Shown: positions 30,653 through 41,393, counted from the stretch's first letter. The stretch is DNA of 64,000 bases from Magnetospirillum molischianum DSM 120 (GCF_000294655.1 NZ_CAHP01000054.1:21930-85929); one strand, 5' to 3'. Translations and numbers: made by a program. The notes: generated from the letters alone by a model not told the origin.

Positions 30653-33600
30653 GTGGCCGCCTGTGCCGACTTTGTTCATCTTCGCGTGCACACGGCCTTT
30701 TCGCTGTCGGAAGGCGCGATCAAGATCAAGCAATTGGTCAAGGCGTGCGAAAAGATGGCGATGCCTGCGGTGGCGATCACCGATAGCGGTAACCTGTTCG
30801 GCGCGCTGGAATTTTCGACCTACTGCGCTGATGCCGGGATTCAGCCGATCATCGGAGTGCAGTTGGCGATCCGCCGCGAGGACGGTGCACCGACTCGCGA
30901 TGGGCGGCGCCCCGATCCTGATCCGGTGGTGCTCTTGTGCCAGACCGAGGCTGGCTATCTCAATCTTCTGAAACTCGTTTCGAAAGCGTTTTTGGAGACC
31001 GAAGGCGGTGAAATTCCCCAGGTGGCCGTCTCGGATCTGGAGGAGCGTGCCGGTGGTCTGATCTGCCTGACCGGAGGTCCTGCCGGCCCGGTTGGGCGGA
31101 TGCTGGCCGAAGGGCAGGGTGACAAAGCCGAGGCTCTGCTCATGCGCCTGGCAGAGGCTTTCTCTGGTCGCCTCTATGTCGAGCTGATGCGCCATGGCCT
31201 TGATGTCGAGGACCGGATTGAACCGGCTTTAATCGATCTTGCCTATCGTTTCGATCTGCCTCTGATCGCGACCAACGAACCTTATTTTGTCGATCGCGAC
31301 ATGTATCGTGCGCACGACGCGCTGATTTGCATTGCCGATGGAACCTATGTCGCCGAGGACAATCGCCGCCGACTGACACCGGAGCATTATTTCAAATCTC
31401 CGGCCGAGATGCGCGAGCTTTTCCAGGATCTTCCCGAAGCGATCGACAACACCGTGGTGGTAGCGCGGCGCTGCGCCTTCATGGTGACCAAACGCAAGCC
31501 GATCCTGCCGCCCTTCCACATGGACGGCCTGACAGAGCCCGAGGTTTTGCGCAAGATGACCCTCGACGGTCTGGAAAAGCGGATGTGGAAGCATGTCTTC
31601 CGCCCCGGCATGACCGACGAGGAGCGCGCCGAAATTGCTCGACCGTATCGCGAGCGGACCGAATACGAGCTGGGAATCATCAACCAGATGGGATTCCCCG
31701 GCTATTTTCTGATCGTTTCCGACTTCATCCAATGGTCGAAGGGTCATGAGATACCCGTCGGTCCAGGACGCGGCTCCGGTGCCGGTTCTGTGGTGGCCTG
31801 GGCATTGACCATCACCGATCTCGACCCGTTGCGCTGGGGGCTGCTGTTCGAGCGGTTTTTGAACCCTGAACGCGTCTCGATGCCTGACTTCGACATCGAT
31901 TTCTGCCAGGACCGCCGCGAAGAAACAATTCGCTACGTACAGGAGCGCTACGGCTACGCTCAGGTGGCCCAGATCATCACCTTCGGTAAGCTCCAGGCCC
32001 GAGCGGTGTTGCGCGACGTGGGCCGGGTGTTGCAGATGCCTTATGGACAGGTGGATCGCCTGTGCAAACTGGTGCCGAACAACCCGGCCAATCCGGTCAC
32101 GCTGGAGCAGGCGCTGGAAAGCGAGCCGCTGCTGAAAGAGATGAAGGAGCGTGACGAAACAGTCGGGCAACTCCTTGATCTGGCGATGAAACTGGAAGGG
32201 CTGTACCGCCACGCCTCGACCCATGCCGCGGGTGTTGTGATCGGCGACCGTCATCTTGACGAATTGGTTCCGCTGTACCGCGATCCGCGCTCCGACATGC
32301 CGGTGACTCAGTTCAATATGAAATGGGTCGAATCGGCTGGTCTGGTCAAATTTGACTTCCTGGGTCTTAAAACCCTGTCAGTGATGCAGACCGCCGTTCG
32401 GCATATCAAGACGACCAGCGGGGTGGAGGTCGATCTGTCGGCGATTCCCCTGGACGACACCCGGACTTACGAGATGCTGACACGGGGCGATACCGCCGGT
32501 GTGTTCCAGTTGGAAAGTTCTGGGATGCGTGACGTCCTGCGCAAGATGGGGCCGAACCGCCTTGAGGATCTGATTGCAGTGGTGGCGCTGTATCGTCCCG
32601 GCCCGATGGACCAGATTCCTCGCTACATCGCTTGTAAGCATGGGAGCGAAACCCCTGATTATATGCATCCGTTACTGGAGCCGATCCTAACCGAAACCTT
32701 CGGGATCATGGTCTACCAGGAACAGGTGATGCAGATTGCCCAGGTTCTGTCGGGCTATTCGCTTGGTGGCGCCGATCTGTTGCGCCGGGCCATGGGCAAA
32801 AAGATCCGCGAGGAGATGGAAGCTCAGCGCAAGCAATTCGTCGATGGCGCGGTAGCCCGTGGTGTCGATGGTGCCCAGGCTTCGATGATCTTCGACAAAG
32901 TGGCGAAGTTCGCCGAGTATGGTTTCAACAAATCGCATGCTGCCGCCTATGCTCTGATCGCCTATCAGACCGCATGGCTAAAAGCCAATTATCCGGCCGA
33001 ATTCATGGCCGCGACGATGACCTATGACATGAACAACACCGACAAGCTCAATGGCTTGCGCCAGGAGCTGGATCGGTTGGGGATTCCGTTGTTGCCCCCC
33101 GATATCAATGCATCGCGGGCTGATTTTGCTGTCGAGCGTGTGGCCGATGGCCGCTCGGCGGTGCGTTATGCCCTGGCAGCGCTCAAGAATGTCGGTGAAG
33201 GTGCGATGAAGGCGCTGATCGACGAGCGCGACCGTGGCAACCGCTTCCGCGATCTGCCCGATTTCGTCGCCCGGATGGATTCCCGCCTGATCAATCGTCG
33301 CCAGTTGGAAAACCTGATCAAGGCCGGTGTGTTCGATTCGATCGATCGCAACCGGGGGCGACTGTTTCGTAACGCGGACACTCTGGTCCGCACCGCTGCG
33401 CAGGCCGCCGAGGATCGCGCCAGCAGCCAAATGAGCCTGTTGGGCGGAGCCGACCAGCCGACTCTAAAGCTGGAAGCCGGACCCGACTGGTCTCCGCACG
33501 AAAAGCTCAATATGGAGTTCGAATCAGTCGGATTCTATCTTTCCGCGCATCCTCTTGACGCCTTCACGAAAAGCTTGAAGCGATTGAATGTCCTGAAGGT

Positions 33601-34117
33601 CGCGGAACTGCCGCGTCACCTGATGGCCGGAGGGAAGGGACGGGTGCGGCTGGCCGGGTCGTTGCTATCGAAACAGGAACGGGTCTCGGCCAAAGGGTCG
33701 CGCTACGCCTTTCTTCAATTTTCGGATTCATCGGGTCTGTTCGAGGTGACCTGTTTTTCCGAGACACTGGCGGCCGCACGCGAATTGCTCGAAGCGGGTG
33801 GGGCTCTGTTGCTGGAAGTTGACGCCAAGCTTGAGGAAGAGCAATTGCGCATGACCTGTCAGCGCATCTCCTCGCTCGATCAGGAAGCGGCTAAGGCCGC
33901 CGCTGGTATCCGCGTCTTTCTTGAGGATGACAGCGCCATTCCGGCGTTGCGTGATCTGATCGATGGTATCGGGCGCGGCCGTAACCGGGTCGCTATCGTT
34001 GCCCGGATTGATGGGCGCGAGGTCGAACTCGGCCTCAAATCGACCATCACCATCACCCCGGCCTTCATGCTGTCGTTACGCTCGATTGCTGGGATTGCCG
34101 AGGTCGAGGAAATATAA
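30653..34117 (+). CDS. dnaE: DNA polymerase III alpha subunit
   Basis: Catalytic subunit of the replicative polymerase. 1154 residues: N-terminal PHP domain (FVHLRVHTAFSLSEGAIKI, residues about 7-26), Pol3-type palm with the catalytic aspartates in MPDFDIDFCQDRR, fingers with EYGFNKSHAAAYALIAYQTA, helix-hairpin-helix, and a C-terminal OB fold. Two GTG codons (30644, 30653) are possible starts; the GGGAG ribosome site is about 9 bases before 30653, which also gives the family-like MAACADFVHLRVH. Converges with recG, 15 bases between stops. Confidence 0.96.
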   Translation: MAACADFVHLRVHTAFSLSEGAIKIKQLVKACEKMAMPAVAITDSGNLFGALEFSTYCADAGIQPIIGVQLAIRREDGAPTRDGRRPDPDPVVLLCQTEAGYLNLLKLVSKAFLETEGGEIPQVAVSDLEERAGGLICLTGGPAGPVGRMLAEGQGDKAEALLMRLAEAFSGRLYVELMRHGLDVEDRIEPALIDLAYRFDLPLIATNEPYFVDRDMYRAHDALICIADGTYVAEDNRRRLTPEHYFKSPAEMRELFQDLPEAIDNTVVVARRCAFMVTKRKPILPPFHMDGLTEPEVLRKMTLDGLEKRMWKHVFRPGMTDEERAEIARPYRERTEYELGIINQMGFPGYFLIVSDFIQWSKGHEIPVGPGRGSGAGSVVAWALTITDLDPLRWGLLFERFLNPERVSMPDFDIDFCQDRREETIRYVQERYGYAQVAQIITFGKLQARAVLRDVGRVLQMPYGQVDRLCKLVPNNPANPVTLEQALESEPLLKEMKERDETVGQLLDLAMKLEGLYRHASTHAAGVVIGDRHLDELVPLYRDPRSDMPVTQFNMKWVESAGLVKFDFLGLKTLSVMQTAVRHIKTTSGVEVDLSAIPLDDTRTYEMLTRGDTAGVFQLESSGMRDVLRKMGPNRLEDLIAVVALYRPGPMDQIPRYIACKHGSETPDYMHPLLEPILTETFGIMVYQEQVMQIAQVLSGYSLGGADLLRRAMGKKIREEMEAQRKQFVDGAVARGVDGAQASMIFDKVAKFAEYGFNKSHAAAYALIAYQTAWLKANYPAEFMAATMTYDMNNTDKLNGLRQELDRLGIPLLPPDINASRADFAVERVADGRSAVRYALAALKNVGEGAMKALIDERDRGNRFRDLPDFVARMDSRLINRRQLENLIKAGVFDSIDRNRGRLFRNADTLVRTAAQAAEDRASSQMSLLGGADQPTLKLEAGPDWSPHEKLNMEFESVGFYLSAHPLDAFTKSLKRLNVLKVAELPRHLMAGGKGRVRLAGSLLSKQERVSAKGSRYAFLQFSDSSGLFEVTCFSETLAAARELLEAGGALLLEVDAKLEEEQLRMTCQRISSLDQEAAKAAAGIRVFLEDDSAIPALRDLIDGIGRGRNRVAIVARIDGREVELGLKSTITITPAFMLSLRSIAGIAEVEEI

Positions 34118-34132
34118 AGCGGAGGTCAGGCA

Positions 34133-36217
34133 TCACCCCGAACGCAATGTCCGGATTGCGGCGTCGCGTTCGAATAAATAGAGCAGAACTCGAAGCGCCT
34201 CGCTCCGTGGCCCGGTCAGTTCGGGGTCGCGGTCGAGAATTAGGCGGGAATCGTCGCGGGCAATCTCAAGCAGGTCTCCATGACGGTCAAGATCGGCGAG
34301 GTGGAATTCCGGCAGGCCGCTTTGGCGGGTGCCGAGAATCTCGCCGCCGCCGCGCAGGCGAAGGTCTTCCTCGGCAATGACGAAGCCGTCCTCGGTGGCG
34401 CGGAGAATTTCCAGTCTGGCCTTGGCGACCTCCCCCAAAGGGTGACCATAGAGTAAAAGACAGGTCGAGCGACCGCTGCCGCGACCAACCCGTCCGCGTA
34501 GCTGATGCAACTGAGCCAACCCGAAGCGTTCAGCGTGCTCAACCACCATAATGGTCGCTTCAGGGACGTTGACGCCGACCTCGATCACGGTCGTGGCGAC
34601 CAGAATATCAATATCTCCGGCGGCGAAGCGCTCCATCACCGCATCACGGGCAGACCCTTTCATCCGCCCATGGATCAATCCAACCCTCTCGCCGAATTGC
34701 TCCGTCAACGTCTGGTGGCGCGCTTCGGCAGCGGCAAGGTCCAGCTGTTCCGATTCTTCCACCAGAGGGCAGACCCAATAAACCCGCGCCCCACCGTTGA
34801 CGGCGCGGCCAACTGCCGCCACCATTTCGTCGAGTCGGGTCAGGGGAACCACACGGGTGTCAATCGGTTGACGCCCCGGTGGCTTCTCGTCCAGACGCGA
34901 CGCGTCCATATCGCCATAGGCGCTGAGTAGCAATGTGCGCGGGATCGGGGTCGCGGTCATCACCAGCATATCGACGGCAAAGCCCTTTGCCGCCAGATCC
35001 AGGCGTTGATGAACGCCAAAACGATGTTGTTCATCGATCACGGCTAACCCAAGTTCGCGGAACACGACGTCTTCCTGAAATAAGGCGTGAGTGCCAATGA
35101 GAAGGTCGATGTCTCCCTCGGCCAGAGACGCCAGTAATTTCTCACGCGCTTTCCCCTTATCGCGCCCGGTCAGCAATGCGAGGCGGATGCCAGCGGCTTC
35201 GGCCAACGGGGAGAGGGTGGCAAGGTGCTGACGGGCTAGAATCTCCGTTGGAGCCATCAGTGCCGCCTGGGCACCGGCTTCAATCGCCGTCAGCATTGCC
35301 AGCAGGGCCACCACCGTCTTGCCGCTGCCAACATCGCCCTGGAGCAGTCGGAGCATTCGGAGCGGTTCGGCCATGTCGGAATCGATTTCTGACACAGCCC
35401 GACTCTGTGCCCCGGTCAGTTGGAACGGAAGAGCCGCCATCACCTTGGCGCGCATCACGCCTGCGGGTGCCGCCAATGAACGACCCTTCTGCCGTCGCAG
35501 GTTGGCGCGGACCAGTGCCAGTGCGAGCTGAGTGGCCAACAATTCATCGTAGGCGAGGCGACGACGGGGCGGACTATCCGGGTTTAAGGCTCCAGCATCG
35601 TCGGGCCGATGGACCGCCAGCAGTGCCGTCCGCCAAGACGGCCAGCTTTGGCGGGCCAACCATGCCGGATCTTGCCATTCGGGCAGTTCAGGGGCTCGGG
35701 CCAGCGCCGCCGCTGCTGCCTTGGCTAATGGGCGTTGAGTGAGACCGGCCGTGAGGGGATAGACCTGCTCGATCACCATGACCTCGGCCTTGCGCTCTGG
35801 CGGAACGATATGGTCGGGATGAGGGAAGTTGATCTCGTTGTTGAAATGTTCGACCAGTCCGCTGACGATTCTAATCTCGCCCTCGGGCAATTGATGGCGC
35901 AGCCAATCCTCGCGTCCATGAAAGAACACCAGATGAGCGAAGCCGGTTTCGTCGGAGACCCGGACCCGATAGGGCCGCCTTGGGCCATCACCGGGGAAAT
36001 GAGCCTCGACCCGTACCGTGACCGTCGCCACCTGGCCGGGCGGCGCGTCGTTCAGACGCGGCGAACAGCGGCGATCGACGACCGAGGTGGGCAGATGCCA
36101 CAGCAGATCAACGACCTTGCTCCCCAGCAGTCGTTCATAGAGCGGAGCAAGACGTGGGCCTACCCCTGGCAAAGCGGTGATAGGGGCGAACAGCGGAAAC
36201 AGACATTGAGGGCGCAT
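34133..36217 (-). CDS. recG: ATP-dependent DNA helicase RecG
   Basis: Branched-DNA helicase that regresses stalled replication forks and processes Holliday junctions. 694 residues: N-terminal wedge OB domain, SF2 helicase motifs Walker A GDVGSGKT, the DEQH box (VIDEQHRFGVHQR), motif III TATPIPRT, motif V and VI (VIEVGVNVPEA, QLRGRVGRG). The ATG at 36217 giving MRPQCLFPLFAPITALPGVG is used; an upstream extension would overlap the divergent sdhE. Confidence 0.95.
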   Translation of the reverse strand: MRPQCLFPLFAPITALPGVGPRLAPLYERLLGSKVVDLLWHLPTSVVDRRCSPRLNDAPPGQVATVTVRVEAHFPGDGPRRPYRVRVSDETGFAHLVFFHGREDWLRHQLPEGEIRIVSGLVEHFNNEINFPHPDHIVPPERKAEVMVIEQVYPLTAGLTQRPLAKAAAAALARAPELPEWQDPAWLARQSWPSWRTALLAVHRPDDAGALNPDSPPRRRLAYDELLATQLALALVRANLRRQKGRSLAAPAGVMRAKVMAALPFQLTGAQSRAVSEIDSDMAEPLRMLRLLQGDVGSGKTVVALLAMLTAIEAGAQAALMAPTEILARQHLATLSPLAEAAGIRLALLTGRDKGKAREKLLASLAEGDIDLLIGTHALFQEDVVFRELGLAVIDEQHRFGVHQRLDLAAKGFAVDMLVMTATPIPRTLLLSAYGDMDASRLDEKPPGRQPIDTRVVPLTRLDEMVAAVGRAVNGGARVYWVCPLVEESEQLDLAAAEARHQTLTEQFGERVGLIHGRMKGSARDAVMERFAAGDIDILVATTVIEVGVNVPEATIMVVEHAERFGLAQLHQLRGRVGRGSGRSTCLLLYGHPLGEVAKARLEILRATEDGFVIAEEDLRLRGGGEILGTRQSGLPEFHLADLDRHGDLLEIARDDSRLILDRDPELTGPRSEALRVLLYLFERDAAIRTLRSG

Positions 36218-36288
36218 CGGACGGCTGACAGCGGCGAAGAAGGGTTCTATCCTAACCGGCTCTGATCCCGACGCAATGCCGGAACGCG

Positions 36289-36564
36289 ATGTCTGAACCC
36301 AACCAGTCACGATTTAAGCGCCTTTTGTTCCGGGCCCATCATATGGGCTCGAACGAGAACGACATTCTCTTCGGACGCTTCGCCGAGCGCCGTCTGTCCC
36401 GTTTCACGCCGGAACAGCTGGATCGGTTCGAGCATCTGCTGGGGCAGACCGACAGCGATCTGTTCGACTGGGTGACAGGCAAGAGGCCAGTCCCTGACGA
36501 ACTGAACGACGACGTGATGGCGATGATCCGCGAGTTCGTTCAAACCGAAGCGTCAGTCCCTTGA
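36289..36564 (+). CDS. sdhE: FAD assembly factor SdhE
   Basis: Small protein required for covalent attachment of FAD to the flavoprotein subunit of succinate dehydrogenase (SdhE/YgfY/SDHAF2 family). 91 residues. The family marker HxxxGxxExD appears around residues 17-25 as HHMGSNENDILFGRFAER, with the variation NEND for the usual RGxxE context. LFDWVTGKRPVPDEL near the C-terminus is also typical. The stop overlaps the mfd start (TTGA). Confidence 0.9.
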   Translation: MSEPNQSRFKRLLFRAHHMGSNENDILFGRFAERRLSRFTPEQLDRFEHLLGQTDSDLFDWVTGKRPVPDELNDDVMAMIREFVQTEASVP

Positions 36565-39500
36565 CCCTGCCGGAGGCTTTTCTGTCGGCACCGGGCCGGA
36601 TTACCCTGGCCGGAACGCCCGAGGGTCGCGATGCCCTGGCTCTGGCAGAGTTGGCGCGTGCCCATCCTGAACGGGATTTTCTGTTTGTCGCCCGCGATGA
36701 CGGGCGATTGGCACGGATGGTCGAGGCTCTGACCTTTTTCGCGCCCGACCTTACGATCCTCGATTTTCCCGCCTGGGATTGCGTCCCCTATGATCGGGTT
36801 TCCCCACATGTCGATGTGGTGGCCCGCCGCGTCGATACCCTGGCCCGGTTGGCCGAGCGCTCGGCGGGGGCACCCGGCGTTCTGGTCTTGACGAATGTCG
36901 CGGCTCTGGCGCAACGGGTTCCGCCCCGCGAATCGTTAAGCCGTGCCAGTCTGACCGCCCGAGCCGGTGTGCGGCTACCGCTGGGTAAGCTGATCTCCTT
37001 CCTTGAACATACTGGTTATGTCCGTTCGGATACCGTGATGGAATCCGGCGAATATGCGGTTCGCGGCGGCATCGTCGATCTATTTCCGCCAGGATGTCCC
37101 GAGCCGTTACGGCTGGATTTCTTTGGCGATGAAATCGAGGCCGTGCGCGCCTTTGATCCGATGAGCCAGCGCACGACTGGCCCGGTTGATGGCTTTGTCT
37201 GCCGCCCGGTCAGCGAGGTGACGCTGGACGAAGGATCGATCGCCCGTTTTCGCGCCGGCTATCGCGAGTTGTTTGGGGTCGTGCAAGGAGCCGATCCGCT
37301 ATACGAGAGCATCTCGGAAGGCGTTAAATTCACTGGCATGGAACATTGGCTGCCGTTGTTCCACGAGGGACTCGACACTCTGTTCGCCTATTTGCCCGAC
37401 GCGACCGCAGTGCTCGATCCCCAGACCGATCAGGCTCTGTCGGCGCGGCAGGATCTGGTGCTGGAATATTACGACGCCCGCCGCTCGATCGACGGATCGG
37501 GACAGGTCGAATCTGGAATGGTCTATCACCCGTTGCCGCCGCCTCTGCTCTATCTTGAGACCGAGGAATGGACCCGGCAATTGGCGACTCGGCCGGTGCT
37601 GCTTCTGTCGCCGTTCGATTCTGTCGAGGATAATGTCAATACCACGGTTGACATGGGGGGGCGGATCGGATGCGATTTCGCCGACGTACGGACGCGTCCC
37701 GGCGTTAACCTGTATGACGGTGTACGTGAGCGGATTGAAGCCGAGATCAAGGGCGGTCGCCGGGTCGTGATTGCCGCCTGGACATCAGGATCGCGTGATC
37801 GCCTTACCGCGATGCTGAAAGATCGCGGACTGAAAAACGTCGAGATCGTCGAAAGCTGGGCCGAGGCGGTCAGCGGGGGACCGAAGCGGGTTGCGGCGGT
37901 GGTGCTGGGACTTGATCATGGCTTCGTTACGCCCGATCTGGCGTTGATCACTGAACAAGATATCCTGGGGGATCGTCTTGCTCGTCCGGCGCGGAAGAAG
38001 AAAAAAGGCGCTCAGTTCATCGCCGAGGCTTCTGCGCTGTCCGAGGGCGATCTGGTGGTCCATGTCGAGCATGGCATCGGTCGCTATGACGGTCTGGTGG
38101 CGCTCCAAGTCGCCGGAGCCCCTCACGATTGCCTGCGCGTGATCTATGACGGTGGCGACAAGCTCTTTGTTCCAGTTGAAAATATCGAGGTTTTAACCCG
38201 CTTTGGCTCGGATCAGAGCGGGGTGGCGCTCGACAAGCTGGGCGGAACCGCTTGGCAGTCGCGAAAGGCACGGCTAAAGAAGCGTATCCGCGATATCGCC
38301 GATAAGCTGATCCAGGTCGCCGCCTTGCGCCAACTTCGTCAGGGCGAAAGTCTGGTTCCTGCCGAAGGGCTGTATGACGAGTTTTGCGCCCGCTTCCCCT
38401 GGGCCGAGACCGATGACCAGTTACGGGCGATCGAGGAAACGGTTGCCGACATGGGGTCTGGTCGCCCGATGGATCGTCTGATTTGTGGCGATGTCGGCTT
38501 CGGTAAGACCGAAGTCGCGCTCCGAGCCGCTTTTGTCGCCGCGCTTCAGGGGTTGCAAGTGGCGGTGGTAGTGCCGACGACCTTGCTGGCCCGCCAGCAT
38601 TACCGCACCTTCCGTGAGCGCTTCCAGGGGTTGCCGGTGCGGATCGAGCAATTGTCCCGACTGGTTACCGCAAAACAGGCCGCCGAAACAAAGGTTGGGC
38701 TGGCTCAAGGGACTCTCGATATCGTTGTCGGCACCCATGCCGTGCTGGCGAAGTCGATCAGCTTCAAGCGGTTGGGACTGCTTATCATTGACGAAGAGCA
38801 GCATTTCGGTGTTGCTCACAAGGAAAGGCTGAAGCAGCTAAAGGCCGACATTCACGTTCTAACCCTTAGCGCGACGCCGATTCCGCGCACCCTGCAACTG
38901 GCGTTGTCGGGAGTGAAGGAAATGAGCGTGATCGCGACGCCGCCGGTTGATCGGCTGGCGGTGCGAACCTTCATCATGCCTTATGACCCGGTGGTGCTGC
39001 GCGAAGCGATCATGCGTGAGCGCTATCGTGGCGGACAGGTGTTCTATGTCTGCCCGCGTCTGGCCGATATCGATCACGTCGCCGACCGGCTGGCGAAACT
39101 GGTTCCCGAAGTCAAGACCGCCGTCGCGCATGGCCGCCTGTCGCCGACTGAACTGGAAGAAGTGATGGTGGCCTTCGGAGATCGGCAGTATGACGTTCTC
39201 CTGTCGACCAATATCGTCGAATCCGGTCTCGACATGCCCAGTGTCAACACGTTGATTATCCATCGCGCCGACATGTTCGGCCTTGGCCAGCTTTACCAGT
39301 TGCGTGGCCGGGTTGGACGGGGAAAGGTGCGTGGGTATGCCTATTTTACTCTGCCCAACGACAAGGTGTTGTCGAAGGCGGCCGAAAAGCGGTTGCAGGT
39401 CATGCAGACGCTGGATTCGCTAGGGGCGGGCTTCCAACTGGCGAGCCACGATCTTGATATCCGCGGTGCTGGCAATCTGTTGGGTGACGAGCAATCCGGC

Positions 39501-40046
39501 CATATTCGCGAGGTCGGTATCGAACTCTATCAGCAGATGCTCGAAGAAGCCGTTGCGGCGGCCAAAGGTGGTCTGTCCGCCGACGCTGCCGAGGAATGGT
39601 CGCCGCAGATCACTCTGGGTAGCCCGGTGTTAATTCCCGAAACCTATGTTGCCGATCTGTCGGTTCGCCTCTCGCTTTATCGCCGTATCGGTCAGTTGGA
39701 CGAGCAGACTGAACTCGATGCATTGGCGGCGGAACTCATCGACCGCTTTGGGAAGTTACCGCCCGAGGTCGAGAATCTGCTCGAAGTTGTTGGAATTAAA
39801 GCATTGTGCAAGCAGGCCGGAATCGAAAAAGTCGATTCCGGGCCAAAGGGCGCGGTGGTGACCCTGCGGGGTAACCTCTTCGCCAATCCCGCCGGACTGG
39901 TGCAATATGTCAGCCGTGCCGCTGGGTCCTGCAAGATACGTCCAGACCACAAGCTTGTCTTCCTGCGTGACTGGGACGACCCGGCCAAGCGGGTCAAGGG
40001 CTTGCGATCCGTTATCGCCAAACTGGCTGAACTGGCCCGGGCGTAA
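36561..40046 (+). CDS. mfd: Transcription-repair coupling factor Mfd
   Basis: Translocase that removes RNA polymerase stalled at DNA lesions and recruits UvrA. 1161 residues: UvrB-like N-terminal domains, a CarD-like RNA polymerase interaction domain around 480-560 (LVVHVEHGIGRYDGL), the RecG-like translocase with Walker A GDVGFGKT, DEEQ box (IIDEEQHFGV), TLSATPIPRT and RGRVGRGK, and a C-terminal TRCF domain. The TTG start overlaps the sdhE stop; sdhE-mfd adjacency is common in alphaproteobacteria. Confidence 0.96.
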   Translation: MTLPEAFLSAPGRITLAGTPEGRDALALAELARAHPERDFLFVARDDGRLARMVEALTFFAPDLTILDFPAWDCVPYDRVSPHVDVVARRVDTLARLAERSAGAPGVLVLTNVAALAQRVPPRESLSRASLTARAGVRLPLGKLISFLEHTGYVRSDTVMESGEYAVRGGIVDLFPPGCPEPLRLDFFGDEIEAVRAFDPMSQRTTGPVDGFVCRPVSEVTLDEGSIARFRAGYRELFGVVQGADPLYESISEGVKFTGMEHWLPLFHEGLDTLFAYLPDATAVLDPQTDQALSARQDLVLEYYDARRSIDGSGQVESGMVYHPLPPPLLYLETEEWTRQLATRPVLLLSPFDSVEDNVNTTVDMGGRIGCDFADVRTRPGVNLYDGVRERIEAEIKGGRRVVIAAWTSGSRDRLTAMLKDRGLKNVEIVESWAEAVSGGPKRVAAVVLGLDHGFVTPDLALITEQDILGDRLARPARKKKKGAQFIAEASALSEGDLVVHVEHGIGRYDGLVALQVAGAPHDCLRVIYDGGDKLFVPVENIEVLTRFGSDQSGVALDKLGGTAWQSRKARLKKRIRDIADKLIQVAALRQLRQGESLVPAEGLYDEFCARFPWAETDDQLRAIEETVADMGSGRPMDRLICGDVGFGKTEVALRAAFVAALQGLQVAVVVPTTLLARQHYRTFRERFQGLPVRIEQLSRLVTAKQAAETKVGLAQGTLDIVVGTHAVLAKSISFKRLGLLIIDEEQHFGVAHKERLKQLKADIHVLTLSATPIPRTLQLALSGVKEMSVIATPPVDRLAVRTFIMPYDPVVLREAIMRERYRGGQVFYVCPRLADIDHVADRLAKLVPEVKTAVAHGRLSPTELEEVMVAFGDRQYDVLLSTNIVESGLDMPSVNTLIIHRADMFGLGQLYQLRGRVGRGKVRGYAYFTLPNDKVLSKAAEKRLQVMQTLDSLGAGFQLASHDLDIRGAGNLLGDEQSGHIREVGIELYQQMLEEAVAAAKGGLSADAAEEWSPQITLGSPVLIPETYVADLSVRLSLYRRIGQLDEQTELDALAAELIDRFGKLPPEVENLLEVVGIKALCKQAGIEKVDSGPKGAVVTLRGNLFANPAGLVQYVSRAAGSCKIRPDHKLVFLRDWDDPAKRVKGLRSVIAKLAELARA

Positions 40047-40091
40047 TTTCATTGAAGTTCAGCCGAACGTCATTCAACTCCAGGACATGAG

Positions 40092-41297
40092 ATGAAATAC
40101 CCTAAGCCCCCCGGCGTGATCCCGCTCGACAATATCCTGCCCGACGAACCGTTGCTGATGATGGGTGCCGGTCCGGTGCCGATCCCGCACAAGGTCGCCA
40201 GCGCCAATTCGGTGGTGATCAATCATCTGGGTGAGACCATGAGCCAAGTGGTCGAGCAGGTGAAGGTGATGTCCCGCTATGTCTTCCAGACCGATTCGGG
40301 GCATGTCTTGGGCGTTTCCGGACCGGCTTCGGCGGCGATGGAGATGGCGATCTGTAATCTGGTCGAGCCAGGCACGCGCGTTTTGAGCATCCGCAACGGG
40401 TTATTCAGCGGTCGCCTAGCCGAGATGGCCACTCGGGTCGGCGGTGACGTGACGATCCTTGAGGTTCCCGACAAACAGTCGGTCAGTCCCGAAGCGGTCG
40501 AAGCGGCGCTGAAGGAGGGAGGATTCACGGTTCTGACGGTGGTGCAGGGCGAGACCTCCAACACGGTTTGGAATCGTGATCTTGCTGAAATCTGTCGGCT
40601 GGGCAAGGCCTATGGCTGTCTCAACGTCGTCGATACGGTTTGTACTCTTTCGACGATGCCGATGGAGATGGATGAATGGGGCGTCGATGCTGTCATCACC
40701 GGCGGCCAGAAGGGGCTCTCGTCGATTCCTGGCGTTTCCCTGATTGCCTTTTCCGACGATGCCTGGACCCGGATCGAGCAGCGTAACGCACCGATGGCTC
40801 ATTGGTGTCTCGATGCGCGGCTGGCCGACAAATTCTGGAATCAGAAATCCTATCACTACACCGCTCCCGTTTCCGGCGTTTTGGCGCTCCACGAGGCTCT
40901 GCGGTTGATCTGTGAAGAAACCTTGCCGGCTCGCTTTCGCCGTCATGCCGTCTGTTCAGCCGCGTTGCAGGCTGGAATCGAGGCGATGGGTCTCGATCTG
41001 CTGATTCCGGCTGAGGCGCGGTTGAACTCCGTGGTGGGGATCAGCGTTCCCGACGGTGTGTCCGCCGACCGGATCCGTCACATTATGTCAGAGATGTATA
41101 GGGTTGAAATCTCAGGCGCTTTCGGCCTCAATATCCTGCGTATCGGTCAGATGGGCGAACAGAGCCGTACTCACAACCTGTCGCGGACCCTGCATGCGCT
41201 TGGTGCTGGTATGAGGGTGGCCGGGGGACGGGTCGATCCACCAGCTGGAATGGCCGCGATGGAGCGGGTTCTGGCAGCAAACATCGAACGGCACTAG
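40092..41297 (+). CDS. Class V PLP-dependent aminotransferase, alanine-glyoxylate type
   Basis: A 401-residue fold-type I aminotransferase of the alanine-glyoxylate / serine-glyoxylate group. PLP lysine is Lys207 in ITGGQKGLSSIPG; MMGAGPVPIP at 23-32 and VVDTVCTLSTMP around 179-190 are typical active-site and cofactor segments. Substrate pair (alanine, serine, pyridoxamine with glyoxylate or pyruvate) cannot be resolved. Follows mfd by 45 bases with no visible terminator between; the genes after it concern the cell wall, so no context clue to function. Confidence 0.85.
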   Translation: MKYPKPPGVIPLDNILPDEPLLMMGAGPVPIPHKVASANSVVINHLGETMSQVVEQVKVMSRYVFQTDSGHVLGVSGPASAAMEMAICNLVEPGTRVLSIRNGLFSGRLAEMATRVGGDVTILEVPDKQSVSPEAVEAALKEGGFTVLTVVQGETSNTVWNRDLAEICRLGKAYGCLNVVDTVCTLSTMPMEMDEWGVDAVITGGQKGLSSIPGVSLIAFSDDAWTRIEQRNAPMAHWCLDARLADKFWNQKSYHYTAPVSGVLALHEALRLICEETLPARFRRHAVCSAALQAGIEAMGLDLLIPAEARLNSVVGISVPDGVSADRIRHIMSEMYRVEISGAFGLNILRIGQMGEQSRTHNLSRTLHALGAGMRVAGGRVDPPAGMAAMERVLAANIERH

Positions 41298-41393
41298 GTC
41301 GTTCAACGGGCCGGAACGATGGCCGCCATTGCGATTGGACCCGGATTCGTGGCAAAAGGAACTCTGAATTTGACCACATCTTGGGGTGTCGCC

